Shown here: piece by piece, positions 48,800-59,100 of the stretch | Numbering within the stretch: the first letter of the stretch is position 1 | Layout of the letters: the number at the start of each line of letters is the position of its first letter | Assembly (NCBI GenBank): GCA_951802425.1 | Contig: OX637799.1 | Span: 1,116,001 to 1,180,000 of the forward strand | Length of the DNA stretch: 64,000 bases | Reading direction: 5' to 3' | Source of the DNA: Clavaria fumosa | Taxonomy: Eukaryota; Basidiomycota; Agaricomycetes; Agaricales; Clavariaceae | Program-made: the position numbers and the translations under genes | Notes under the pieces: model-generated | Told to the model about the DNA's origin: nothing | What the model saw: the letters and a program-made list of their open reading frames with translations, nothing else | Database searches by the model: none

Positions 48800-49050
48800 A
48801 GTAAATTAATATTACACAAATAGCTCAGTGGTTGTCTCTGTTTCGGACTGTTGCTGTGTGGTTCTGAAGTGCACAAGTTCAAACCCTGGTGATGATTTTT
48901 TTTCAGCCACTTTTATGAGTCCGCCGCTGTCTGCTGCACAGGCAGGTACACTTGTATTATTTTTTTTGCTTATTACATTTGTCTCATGTCAATCTCAGGG
49001 ATTTTATTGTCCTCATAAATTGTATATAGACAATTGTAAAATAAAATAAG
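48800..49050 (+). mobile_element. tRNA-derived SINE-like element
   Basis: A RNA polymerase III split promoter is visible: box A TAGCTCAGTGG at 48821-48831 and box B GTTCAAACCC at 48877-48886, 46 nt apart as in a tRNA. It is followed by a non-tRNA body of about 130 nt with T-rich stretches and an A/T-rich 3' end (near 49040). The body does not fold as a full tRNA by eye. Boundaries are approximate, and I could not identify a target duplication. Confidence 0.6.
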
Positions 49051-50330
49051 GGCAGGTTGGGTGGGGGGCGAGGGGCCAGCAGCGTGGGGCAGGGCAAGGC
49101 AATGGCAGGGTGGGGTGGGGCAAGGCGATAGCAGGGCAGGGCAGGTGGGGGCGAGGCGACGGCGGGGCGAGGAGATGGCCGGGCGGGGCAGGTGAGGGTG
49201 AGGAGATGGGGGGGCGGGGCGGGGCGGGACAATGGCGGGGCGAGGAGACGGCGGGGCGGGGCGACAGCAGGGCAGGGCGAGGCGACAGCGGGGTGAGGCG
49301 ACAGCAGAGCAGGGCAGGCGGGGGCGAGGTGATGGCGAGGTGAGGAGACAGCAGGGGGGGGGCAGGTGGGGGCAGGAGACGGCGGGGCGAGGCGACAGCG
49401 GGGCGAGGAGACGGCGGGGCGGGGCAACGGCGGGGCGAGGAGACGGCGGGGCGGGGCAACGGCGGGGCGGGGCGATAGCAGGGCGGGGCGAGGCGACAGC
49501 GGGGCGAGGCGACAGCAGAGCAGGGCAGGTGGGGGTGAGGAGATGGCAGGGCGGGGCAGGTGAGGGTGAGGAGATGGGGGGGCGGGGCGGGGCGACAGTG
49601 GGCAAGGAGACGGCGGGGCGGGGCGACAGCAGGGCAGGGCGAGGCGACAGCGGGGCGTGGCGACAGCAGAGCAGGGCAGGTGGGGGCGAGGTGACGGCGA
49701 GGTGAGGAGACAGCAGGGGGGGGCAGGTGGGGGCAGGAGATGGCGGGGCAGGGCGACAGCGGGGCGAGGAGACGGCGGGGCGGGGCGACAGCAGGGCGGG
49801 GCGAGGCGACAGCGGGGCGAAGCGACAGCAGAGCAGGGCAGGTGGGGGCAAGGTGACGGCGAAGTGAGGAGACAGCAGGGGGGGCAGGTGGGGGCAGGAG
49901 ATGGCGGGGCGGGGTGACAGCGGGGCGAGGCAACGGCAGGGTGGCGCAGAGGCAACGGTGGGGCGAGGCAACAGCGGGGCGAGGCAACAGCAGGGCGGGT
50001 GGGGGCGAGGAGACGGCAGGGCGAGGAGACAGCAGGGGGACAGGTGGGGGCAAGGAGACGGCAGGGCGGGGCAAGGCGACGGCAGGGTGGGGCAGGGCGA
50101 GGCGACAGCAGGGCGAGGCGATGGCAGGGTGGGGCAGAGGTGACGGTGAGTGACGGTGATGGCGGGGCGAGGCGACGGCAGGGCAAGCAGAGCGAGAGCA
50201 GGCAGAGCGAGGGCGGGCAGGGCGAGGCGACGGCAGGGTGGGGCAGGTGGTGGCAGAAGGGAGTGAAGCGAGCAAGGAGGGGGCGAGGGCAAGGTGGGCT
50301 GGTGGTGACGAGCGACGAGGGCTAGGTGGG
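49040..50330. repeat. G-rich minisatellite (GGCGGGGCGAGGCGACAGCAGG-like units)
   Basis: About 1.3 kb of degenerate tandem units built from GGCGGGGCGAGG, AGACGGCGGGGC, CGACAGCAGGGC and CAGGTGGGGGC, almost purely G-rich on the + strand. Higher-order duplications of 150-300 bp are visible (e.g. around 49250, 49600 and 49780). It keeps four or more frames open on both strands, giving 400-480-codon Pro/Ala/Arg frames that are not genes. Many G-runs make G-quadruplex formation plausible. Confidence 0.9.
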
Positions 50331-50389
50331 CGATGTGGAAAAAAAAAAAAAAGAAAAGAAAAGAAAAAGAAAAGTCACACCACCTCGTA

Positions 50390-50458
50390 TGCCCAAATTC
50401 GCTTATGTCCAAATTCAGTTATGTCCAAATTCGCTTATGTCCAAATATGGACATAAGC
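50390..50458. repeat. Four 17-bp tandem repeats ending in a palindrome
   Basis: The unit CAAATTCGCTTATGTC is repeated about four times with small changes. The array ends in CTTATGTCCA-AATA-TGGACATAAG, a perfect 10-bp inverted repeat. It lies between the minisatellite and the promoter-like repeats. Confidence 0.7.
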
Positions 50459-50754
50459 TGGGTCCAGACACCGCCCCAGAGCATTCACAATCGCATTGTG
50501 CCTACTTTCTGTGCGTGAGTACGTAGAGGAATATGAATATGCTAAGAACGCTCACGCACTTTCTTCAACCTGGCTAAGCGCCCCGGAAGTGTTGACCATT
50601 GGAGCCAGTCAAGGTGTTGTCGCACCTGCCTTGAGAAATACGGCGTAACGAGGTGTGCTCATGAACAACACGCCGATCAAGTGGTGCTTGAGAAGAACAT
50701 TAGCCAACGCTGAACTGTAACACGCGAGTGATACCATTCTGCATTGAATATAAG

Positions 50755-51190
50755 TATCACACGCAGAAGAAAATGGTCGCTCGCCCGACGGAGCAATCGG
50801 ACGAGACCAATTTGAGACCAATTTGCAAAGACTACCGAGTCCAATGCTGTCAATTCAATTGACCCATTATTTGCCAATTCACAGCATCCCGTTGCCACTG
50901 GATATTCAACGAATATTCAGCGGTGAGGTTGGTATCACACAGAGTAGCAAATGTTTATCGACCGACGGAGAGGTTTGAAGCATATCACACGCAGAGAAGA
51001 CCCAAAAATGGTCGCCGGACTCGCTTCGTCTGACGTAGCAATCAGATGAGACTACCAGTATAATGCTGTCAATTCAATTGATACATTATTTACCAACTCA
51101 CGGCATCCCGTTGCCACTGGATATTCAGCGAATATTCAGCGGTGAAGTAGAAACGTATCACACGGTGTGGCAAACAGTCACCAGACGCAC
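50755..51190. repeat. Two tandem copies of a promoter-like unit (about 220 bp)
   Basis: Segments TATCACACGCAGA..AATGGTCGC, AATGCTGTCAATTCAATTGA and CATCCCGTTGCCACTGG followed by ATATTCA(A/G)CGAATATTCAGCGGTGA occur at about 50755-50975 and again at 50985-51190. The right copy is immediately upstream of the TATA box of the micro-exon gene. The left half also resembles the - strand repeats at 45.4 and 48.3 kb. Confidence 0.75.
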
Positions 51191-51264
51191 TTCGACTGAG
51201 GAAGTGATGCAAATGGAAACTCGTTTACCACCCTTGCACCAAGTTGAAATGACCGAAGTCTTAG

Positions 51265-51272
51265 TATATATA
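51265..51272 (+). promoter_or_regulatory. TATA box (TATATATA) of the micro-exon gene
   Basis: TATATATA 67 nt upstream of the ATG at 51332, followed by a GA-rich initiator-like stretch. It is positioned as expected for a polymerase II core promoter. Confidence 0.6.
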
Positions 51273-51331
51273 GAGAGAGAGTCTAGAGGCACAAGGGACC
51301 ACAACTAGCACAAAGCAACAGTGAAAGCAAA

Positions 51332-51719
51332 ATGAAGCTGTCCTACGTGATAAATGTGGACTGGCATGATTCTCCGCCTCCCCCTGTGCGTCTGTAACAA
51401 CTATCCTACTAATACAACCGATGTGCATTTTTTCAGCCTCCACCTGTGTGTATTTGTGACAACTGGCCTGCTAATACAAACTGATCTGCATCTCTTCAGG
51501 ACCCCACTAACGTTCGCTAACAACTGTCTCACTCACTAATACAAACTGATACGTTTTTTCAGGGTGACTACCCGATGGACCCCGTCACGGTCTGTCTGTA
51601 ACAACTGTCTTACTAATACAAACTAACACATTTTTCAGCCACCTCCGTCCCCTCTGCCAATAATTGTGCCAGCGCCAGAAGACGATACACAACCAGGAGG
51701 CGATAAGGGCAACAATTGA
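51332..51719 (+). CDS. Micro-exon gene for a 60-aa proline-rich peptide with four homologous introns
   Basis: Exons 51332..51385 (54 nt), 51437..51445 (9), 51500..51511 (12), 51563..51589 (27), 51639..51719 (81). Every exon is a multiple of three and every intron is phase 0, so any internal exon can be skipped without losing frame. The four introns (51, 54, 51, 49 nt) are copies of one another, sharing a TGTAACAACTGTCTTACTAA-like core with a consensus branch site (ACTAATAC), ACAAACTGAT and a TTTTTTCAG end. The peptide begins MKLSYVINVDWHDSPPPP, has PPP, DPTN and GDYPMDPVT micro-exons, and ends in an acidic/Gly/Asn tail. No signal peptide seen. A TATA box lies 67 nt upstream and an AATAAA 29 nt after the stop. 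Function unknown. Confidence 0.6.
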
Positions 51720-51747
51720 CAAGTGCGATTGACAAGTGCGAGATTCA

Positions 51748-51753
51748 AATAAA
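51748..51753 (+). terminator. AATAAA polyadenylation-type signal of the micro-exon gene
   Basis: AATAAA in CAAATAAAAAAG, 29 nt downstream of the TGA at 51717-51719. Together with the upstream TATA box it brackets the micro-exon gene as a complete transcription unit. Confidence 0.45.
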
Positions 51754-52058
51754 AAAGAAGAACAGAAATCTTATTTTGTTCATTTCTTATGCTGTAAATT
51801 GAGAAGGGTTCCTTGTCAATGTAAATTTGTTTGAGAAGAAGTTAAAGTTCCAAGTTCGAGACCAATTATATAGGCAAAAAAGTCTGACCAGCCACCCTCA
51901 ACAGACAGATGAAGCAGGATGGCGGCTTCAAGTGAATGAACCGGCCGGGAGTGTCATCATGAGAGTGTCTCTCAGGAGGCAGGACTTACAGCAACTTTCT
52001 ACATCATCACATAAGGTAGACCGCATTCACAAACAGTTACATCACGTGATGAAACTGA

Positions 52059-52439
52059 TTTATGTGTGACAAATGATGTATTTCACTCAGCATATGCTCT
52101 CACAGCAATTTAATTAAAATATTGCTTCAGAGGTCGATAGGCAATTGTCTTGTACACAATCCCATGTCATTATAATTCCAGATTTCAACAAATTGAAGGA
52201 CGAGTAGCATTTTTGAATGTGCATTTATGAGGCATGAGGAGCTTTGTCATGCACCTGTCACTCTTTATGCACACCCAAGCCTTGCAAATGCTACTTGTCC
52301 TTCAATTTGTTGAAATCTGGAATTATAATGACATGGGATTGTGTACAAGACAATTGCCTATTGACCTCTGAAGCAATATTTTAATTAAATTGCTGTGAGA
52401 GCATATGCTGAGTGAAATACATCATTTGTCATGCATAAA
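52059..52439. mobile_element. Fold-back (MITE-like) element, 154-bp inverted arms
   Basis: Arms 52059-52212 and 52286-52439 are reverse complements over their full 154 bp with only a handful of mismatches, separated by a 73-bp spacer. Outer ends read TTTATG(T/C)(G/A)TGACAAATGATG. No coding capacity. A transcript would form a hairpin of about 150 bp. The LTR of retroelement A starts 2 bp after its right end. Confidence 0.85.
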
Positions 52440-52440
52440 T

Positions 52441-53020
52441 TGTCAGGATCCATTACGTAAGCCACCATCACTGAGTCCACAACGTGCTAGGAGCTAGTTA
52501 CGAGGACCGAGTATGGGATCACGTGACCACCCGCGACCTTAAGTGCCCGCCCGCAACCTCAACTCCACACTCGTGGCTCTCCAGGCGCCTACGGGCTCGC
52601 GACCAGCACCCATCACGTGCCCCCACCCACGTTCCTTGCAATTTCCCACGCTTTGCAATTCGTGATGGAGGCGGATCAGCAAAAATGCCTCTGACGTCCC
52701 CCATCAATCAATCTAACCTAAATGGGCCTAATTGAGGTCTCCCCTCGGGCAGCCAAGACTGCACCAAGCATTCCCTCTGTCGTCCTCCCCACGTCCGTAC
52801 CTCACCGCTACCTTCTTTATTCGGCATCCCCTTTTCCCTTTATTGCCTCCCCTATCCCGTGCGACTCAGAGCGCGTAGCCTCATTTCTCTTACTTATGAC
52901 TCACCCCCTACACAGCCCCCTTCCCCCAGTATATATAATGCCTTTGTAATGAGTGTAGGTCCTTACGTTGAAATCGAGCTTCTTTCCCCTTCTCGCTTCT
53001 GTGAGGGACTCGGACTGACA
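52441..53020 (+). repeat. 5' LTR of element A
   Basis: 580 bp beginning TGTCAG and ending CTGACA, a perfect 6-bp inverted terminus. It contains a TATATATAATG box at 52931. The right-hand LTR is beyond the window, so the boundaries rest on the inverted ends and on the adjoining PBS-like site. Confidence 0.75.
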
Positions 53021-53031
53021 CAATTTCAATG
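53021..53031 (+). promoter_or_regulatory. Putative self-priming primer-binding site of element A
   Basis: CAATTTCAATG, immediately after the LTR. It can pair with CGTTGAAATCG at 52966-52976 (nine Watson-Crick pairs, one G-U and one mismatch over 11), which lies 35 nt downstream of the LTR TATA box, where a transcript would start. This matches the Tf1 arrangement, in which the first 11 nt of the RNA prime reverse transcription. The one mismatch fits C-to-T decay. Confidence 0.5.
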
Positions 53032-53039
53032 TCCACCCC

Positions 53040-54714
53040 TTGCTACCTCGACCCTGTCAACCCCCGGTCGGCCTAGCCTTCCCTTTACCCCCTGCCCGTC
53101 ATGTGCAACAGAACGACGAGAGAATCATCCTGGCATACCCGACGCGTAACGAGGACATAACGGACGAGTGGCTCACCACGGTCCTGGACTTTGGAGAAGA
53201 CAAATACTGGGCGAGGTACTTTGACACTCGCGTACGAACTGAATTCTACCCAAACACACCTACGGAATCCGACGTCTCGGAGACGGAAACTGCAGTACTA
53301 AGACCGCGAGAGCTGTGCCCCTTCAAGCTGTGGATTATTGAGGAGGAGAGAAGACTTGGGCCTTATTTCGGAAGGCTATATGCACAGGAACAGAGCAGAC
53401 GAGAGCAGAGGTTAAGAGAGGCCTTAGCAGTTGCATTACCAGACTCCGCGACCTCAGGCACGAGATCGCCCGCACACAGCACCATCAACGTTAACCTTGA
53501 CGACCTCGAGGACTATGTAAACAGCGACAACGACGAGTCGACGAACGAACCCACGTACGTTTCCATGGAGATCCAGACAGAACTTACCCTCCTCGGAGTC
53601 GAACAGTTCATCGTCCACGAATACCGACCCCTCGCTTTCATCCCCCATCCTATCAACCCCATCCCCCCCAGCACCACCAGTTCATACCGAACCCCCCGTA
53701 GACTTCGCAAGTTTAGACGAGCGCCTAGCCCGGCAAGCACCGTCGCCACCACCACCACCACAATCACCTGCGACTCCAGAGCCGGAACTGCGACCCCAAC
53801 CCACGAATCCATCGCCACCAGAACCCTCACCGCTGCCCTCGCCTGCACCCGAAATGGCAGACGCCGTCCCCGCAGCCCCAATGCCGAGGCTGGACCTAGC
53901 CGTTCCATTTTTTGATGGAAACAAGAAGAATTTTCGGACCTTCCTCAGGTCCCTCCGACTACAGTTCCTGGGAAACCAGGGGCTCTATGCCAGTGACTTG
54001 AACAAGATCCTATTTGCGCTGAGTAAGATTACAGGAGAAGGGTTCACAGCGGAATGGGCGAACATGCGAGGTGACGAGATCCTGAATGCTGGAGTGGCAG
54101 GAACTTGGGAAGACTTCGTTGTGGACCTGCGAAGGGCCTTCGATGACCCTAACATCACCACGACTGCTCTAAACGACATCGCCAAGCTGAAACAGGGCGC
54201 GCTAGAAGCTGCGGAGTTCTTCGCGTTGTTCAAGACCCTCATGCGTAAAGCGGAATTGGACCCGGTCGACGACTCTGATGTGCTTATCCACTGGCTGGAA
54301 TCAAACCTCAACCGGAGACTCACCATGCGCGTGTATAACGTGAACCCTATGCCAACCACCTATGCCCAGTGGAAAGGACTAGTGGAGATGCTGGATGCCC
54401 AACAGAGGAGGCTCGACGCCATTATACGAGAGCAAAATGCCAGCCGCCCCGCCCCTACCCAATTCCAGCAGTTGCGACCACTCCCTATGCCTCTGCGCTA
54501 CCCGAACCCGAACCCACCGCGACCCGCGTCTCGCTTCCCCTCCATTCCGCAGCAACAGCAACGCGCCCCTGCTCCTCAGATCATGCCCCGTCCCGCTGGT
54601 GCCGGCGACAGGATGATCGTGGACCAGACGCGGGCCCCTGCGGCTGAACGTCGATGCTTCCGCTGTGGCCAGGTGGGTCACATCGCCCGAAACTGCCACC
54701 TCCCGGACTCGTGA
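53040..54714 (+). pseudogene. gag region of element A
   Basis: An open frame 53040..53915 (KLWIIEEERRLGPYFGRLYAQ, then acidic and Pro-rich sequence) overlaps a second frame that is open upstream of 53854 and continues to 54714. The switch probably reflects a frameshift, perhaps at the C-run near 53661-53670. The downstream frame is a gag capsid-like domain (FFDGNKKNFRTFLRSLRLQF, LFALSKITGEGFTAEWAN, FVVDLRRAFDDPN-type region) with a CCHC zinc knuckle, CFRCGQVGHIARNC. It ends in TGA at 54712, and homologous sequence continues beyond. Confidence 0.75.
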
Positions 54715-55862
54715 CCCTACATCCCGAGGCCGCAGGTTCGCGTGATGGTCCCTGGCCCAGTAGAGGTGGAAGAGTATGAGAACGAACTCGCGCTACTCCG
54801 CGACAGGCTCGTGATATACAAGAGAGAGAGACAGATGGCTGGTGCCCCACAGGCCCAGCAACAACAACAACAGCTCCCGCCAGCTCCCACCCAGGAGCAG
54901 GGTTTTGGAGAAGAGACGCAGTGAGTCCGAGCTCGCGTCTCTGTAATAGTACGAGCAGCGTTCCCGCCCCTGCCCCTGTACCCATAGCAAGTATACCCAA
55001 ATACACGATCTTGCAACGGAGACATGCTCGGAGTGCGAACAAACTTGAGGACAACAGAACAGCAAAGGTCGCGGAAGAGAGACCAAAGAAGCAGAGAAGA
55101 GAATTAACCCTGCCGGCGCACTTCGAGACCCTGACTATGGCCGAATGGGGAGGCGTTAAGGTCCTGATCGATTCAGGATGCACCAATTGCTTCATGGACC
55201 TAGCCTGGTGCAGAGAACTCAGACTGGAGCCTGTCCCGCTAGGGAACCCGATTAAGGTATACAATGTAGATGGATCGGCAAACAAGAGCGGACCTATTCG
55301 CTATGGCATCGACCTCCTGTTGACTATAGGAGACCACCAAGAACGAATACACTTCCTGCTCGGAACAGCCAAGTCACACAAAATCATCCTGGGGCACGAC
55401 TGGCTATCCAAACACAACCCCGAGATCGATTGGCCACTAGGGAAGGTCTCATTCAAACGCTGCCCCCAAAGTTGCCACTTCGACCCACGCCTCGCGAGTC
55501 CTTGGGCCTACCCGAAAGGCAGTATATGGGATAATGCACTACAAACAACTATGGAAATCCGCTTTTCGGACTCTGGAAACATGCCCGACTGGCTGTCGCT
55601 ATACCCAACGGTCTTCAGCGAAGCGAAGTGGGATGAATTACCCAAGCCGTGACCTGATTTTGACATCAAGATTGAGTTCCGCAAGGACCCGGGCCATTTA
55701 TCCTCCAAACTATACTCGCTGACGAGAGAAGAGACGATTGAGATGAACAGGTGGATCGACGAGCAGCTCACATCAGGGAGGATAAGACCTTCCAAATCGC
55801 CCTATGCCAGTCCGTTCTTTTTCAAGCAAGAAAAAGACAAACTCCGACCGATCATCGACTAT
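54715..55862 (+). pseudogene. gag tail, protease and N-terminal reverse transcriptase of element A
   Basis: A glutamine-rich gag tail with stops, then a retropepsin-like domain: VLIDSGCTNCFMD (DSG active site), VYNVDGS, HKIILGHDWLSKHNP. A TGA at 55650-55652 interrupts DELPKP-x-PDFDIKIEF, where Arg is expected. The RT begins LYSLTREETIEMNRWIDEQL, SPYASPFFFKQEKDKLRPIIDY and is then cut by the insertion of element B at 55862. Confidence 0.8.
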
Positions 55863-56153
55863 TATCAGACTGGGTCTCACACAACTTAAGCGTAAGGTCA
55901 TGACAACAATACTAAGATAAGGGGAAAAGAGTACAAAAAAGGAAAAGCGAAAGTACTTATAGCGAACGCTTCGGCACTTGCTGGCGTTCCCACGCTCGGA
56001 CCCTCGGATCACGTGATGTGCCCAGGCCCCAGGTCATGTGATCTTACATGATTACATAATCCGACCCAGCCACAGGTCATGTGACCTTCCAACAACCCTC
56101 CCCAGTTTCTCCACAACTGCACTTTGGGATGGCTTACATAAGCGATCCTAACA
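55863..56153 (-). repeat. LTR of element B (3' LTR in element orientation)
   Basis: 291 bp, identical in length to 61167..61457. On the + strand it starts TATCAGACTGGG and ends GATCCTAACA. It contains two CATGTGACCT-like sites, a CACGTG and a TATAAG box on the minus strand. Confidence 0.95.
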
Positions 56154-56164
56154 TCACCCCCCTC

Positions 56165-59100
56165 TTAAGGCTGGGCGTCCCAACCAGCTAGCTTGGCCTT
56201 GTCAGGGTGAGCAAGGAAGAAGTCCCGGAGAAGCAGTGCCACATTGGTGAGGTTCCGTCGTGGCTCCCAAGTGTTCCCCTCTACAGGGTATCCCAACCAC
56301 TTCACCAGGTATCTCACTCCACGCCCCACCTTCTTAACATCAAGGATCGCCTCCACATCATACTCCAGGTGGTCATCATCAATCGTAGGGGGCGGAGGGG
56401 GAGGCAGGTTCTGGGAAGGGAAGGAAGGGGGGTGGTATGGTGTCAACAGCAACTCATTGAAGACCCGATGGATGCGCCAGGCCCGAGGGAGCTTGAGGCG
56501 ATACCCAGCAGGTCCCACCTTCTCCTCAACTGCAAAGGGGCCTGCTCTCTTGTTGTCAAGCTTTTTACAGGGCCGGTCCATCTTCAAGTTTCTAGTATCC
56601 AGCCAGACCAGATCTCCCTCAGAGTACTCCCGACTTGGGCGTTTCCCCTTATCGTAGCTCTTCTTCATCGCTGCCACTGCTTTCTCCATTGCCTCCTTGG
56701 CTGCTCTTCGGGACTCTGTGAGCTTAGCCATCCACTCGTCCGCCGCCGGGTTCACCTCAGAAGGTGGCCGGAGCCCCCCATTCCATGGGTGTCGTCCATA
56801 ATCGAGGAAGAAAGGTGTCTGTCCTGTTGCTGAGTGCTCATGATTATTAAGAGCAAACTCCGCAGTGGACAACCATTCAGCCCAGTCATCCTGGAGATGG
56901 TCCACGTAAGCCCGGAGATAGATCTCCATCTCCTGGTTCGCCCGTTCCGTCTGTCCATCAGTCTGCAGATGAAAGGCAGTACTTGGATTTGCCTTTACCC
57001 GGATCATGGAGTAGAACTCCTTCATGAAGCGGGACACGAACTGGGACCCCCAGTCACTCACAACCTTGTGAGGGACTCCATGGTCACGAAACACTCGATC
57101 CCGGAGGAGACGCGCCGCTCCAAGTCCTGTGAGGTCGAGCCTGATCGCTTCGAGCAGTGTCCGTTTCGTGAATTTGTCGACAATAACAAGGATGGCATTA
57201 TGTCCACGGGAGAGGGGGAGGGGACCGACTATGTCCCATGAGATCACTGACCAGGGACCATCGGGCACCAGATGGGGGTGCAGTGGGGCAGCACGCTTGG
57301 TACGGTCGGGCTTTGTCTGCTGGCATGTCTCACACCCCTGGGCATACCGATCCGCATCTTTTACCATGTCCGGCCACCAATAACCCTTCACTAGTGCTGC
57401 TCTCAACTTCCAGGGCCCAGGGTGTCCAGCAGCGGGGAGGTCATGCTCAAACTCGAGAACGGCCTCACGAGCTCCTAGGGGGACCCAGGTGACTATCCCC
57501 TTTCGCCAGAGTCCAGCACGATCTCGTGTCCACTCATCATCAAGCTCCTCCGGCTTCTGTATGTGTACCGCGCTATTTTTCTGGAGTAGTGTCTCCATTT
57601 CTGATGTGAATGACACACGGACTTCCGTTTCCGGGAAAACCTGCACTGGTGCATCCTCCTCCACCATCTCTCCATAGTCTGGTCTCCGGGAGAGTGCATC
57701 TGCCTTTGTGTTCGACTTGCCAGTGCGATACTTTATCTCAAAGTCAAAGCACTGGAGCTCTCCAACCCAACGAACCTGCCTCGGCTTCAACTTCTGGGGC
57801 TTCCGGAAGTACTGGAGGTTTGCATGGTCCATCCAGATCTCGATCGTCTCCTCTGCTCCAATGAGGTATGCTCGCCACTTGCGAAGTGCCCGAATCACAG
57901 CCAAGAACTCCTTGTCGTACACATCGTAGTTCTTCTCAGCTGCAGTGAGGGCCTTGGAGATATAGTCAACAACTCTCCAGGTTCCATCCATCTGCTGCTG
58001 CGAGAGCACTCCACCAGTTGCCAGGTTGCTTGCATCTGTCTCTACCTTCCATCTCCCTTTGTCCTGAGGCAGAGCCAAGACCGGGGCTGATACGAGTGCC
58101 TGGCGGAGATCTCGGAAGGCTGCTTCCTCCTCCTCCTCCCATTTCCATGGAACATTCCCAGTCAGCCGGAAGAGTGGCTTTGCCCGGGCAGAAAGATTTG
58201 GGATGTGCCGGCGGAGGTAGTTCAGCATCCCATTGAACCTCTGGACATCCTTCACATTCTTAGGACGTGGCCAATCTCGGACTGCCACACCCTTGGCCGG
58301 ATCATGCTCTAGTCTGTTGTGGGAGATCTTCATCCCCAGGAAGATGATCTCACTCTTCTCAAACTCGCATTTACTGAGTTTGAGACACAACCCATTCTCT
58401 CCAAACTTCCTCAAGACCCGATCCATCCAGTACCGGTGTGTAGCCAAGTCCTCTGCAAACACAATGACATCATCCACATAGGCCCTCACATGTCCTCCTG
58501 CAATCTCCTCCCTCAACACATGATTCATGAAGCGTTGGAAGGTGGCAGGGGCATTCTGCAGTCCAAACCACATGACAGCTGGTTCGAAGAGTCCACGGGG
58601 TGTCAGGAAGGCGTAGCGGTGCTGGTGCTCAGGCCAGACCTGCATAGATGGGAAACCTCCCTTTGCATCAATCTTAGAGTAGATTGATGCTCCTTTAAGC
58701 ACATCCACTGTGTCTCGGATGCGGGGGAGGGGGTACTTGTCCTTGATCAGGTGTGCATTCAGCCTCGAGTAGTCGATGATTGGCCGCAGTTTGTCCTTCT
58801 CATGTTTGAAGAAGAAGGGGCTGGCATACGGGGATTTCGAGGGCCGGATTCGTCCAGAAGCAAGCTGCTCATCCACCCAACGGTTCATCTCCACCATCTC
58901 CTGCCGTGTCAAAGAATACAGCTTGGAGGAGAGGTGCTCAGGGTCCTTTTTGAACTCGATCTTAATATCGAAGTCTGGTCGGGAGCGGGGAAGTTCATCC
59001 CACTTTGCTTCACTAAACACCAAAGGGTAGCGGCTGGGCCAATCGGGGGTAGGGCCAGAGTTGGGAAAACGGGTGTCCAGAATACTCGTGGATGCGAGGG

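Noticed and set aside
48973..50412. Overlapping Pro/Ala/Arg-rich open frames of 400-480 codons in the minisatellite
   Set aside because: Several frames on both strands are open at once because the repeat lacks A/T-rich stops. Residue content is purely repeat-driven and no domain or splice logic is present.
50390..50458. CRISPR-like short repeats
   Set aside because: Units are contiguous with no unique spacers, and the genome is eukaryotic; it is a 17-bp tandem repeat with a terminal palindrome.
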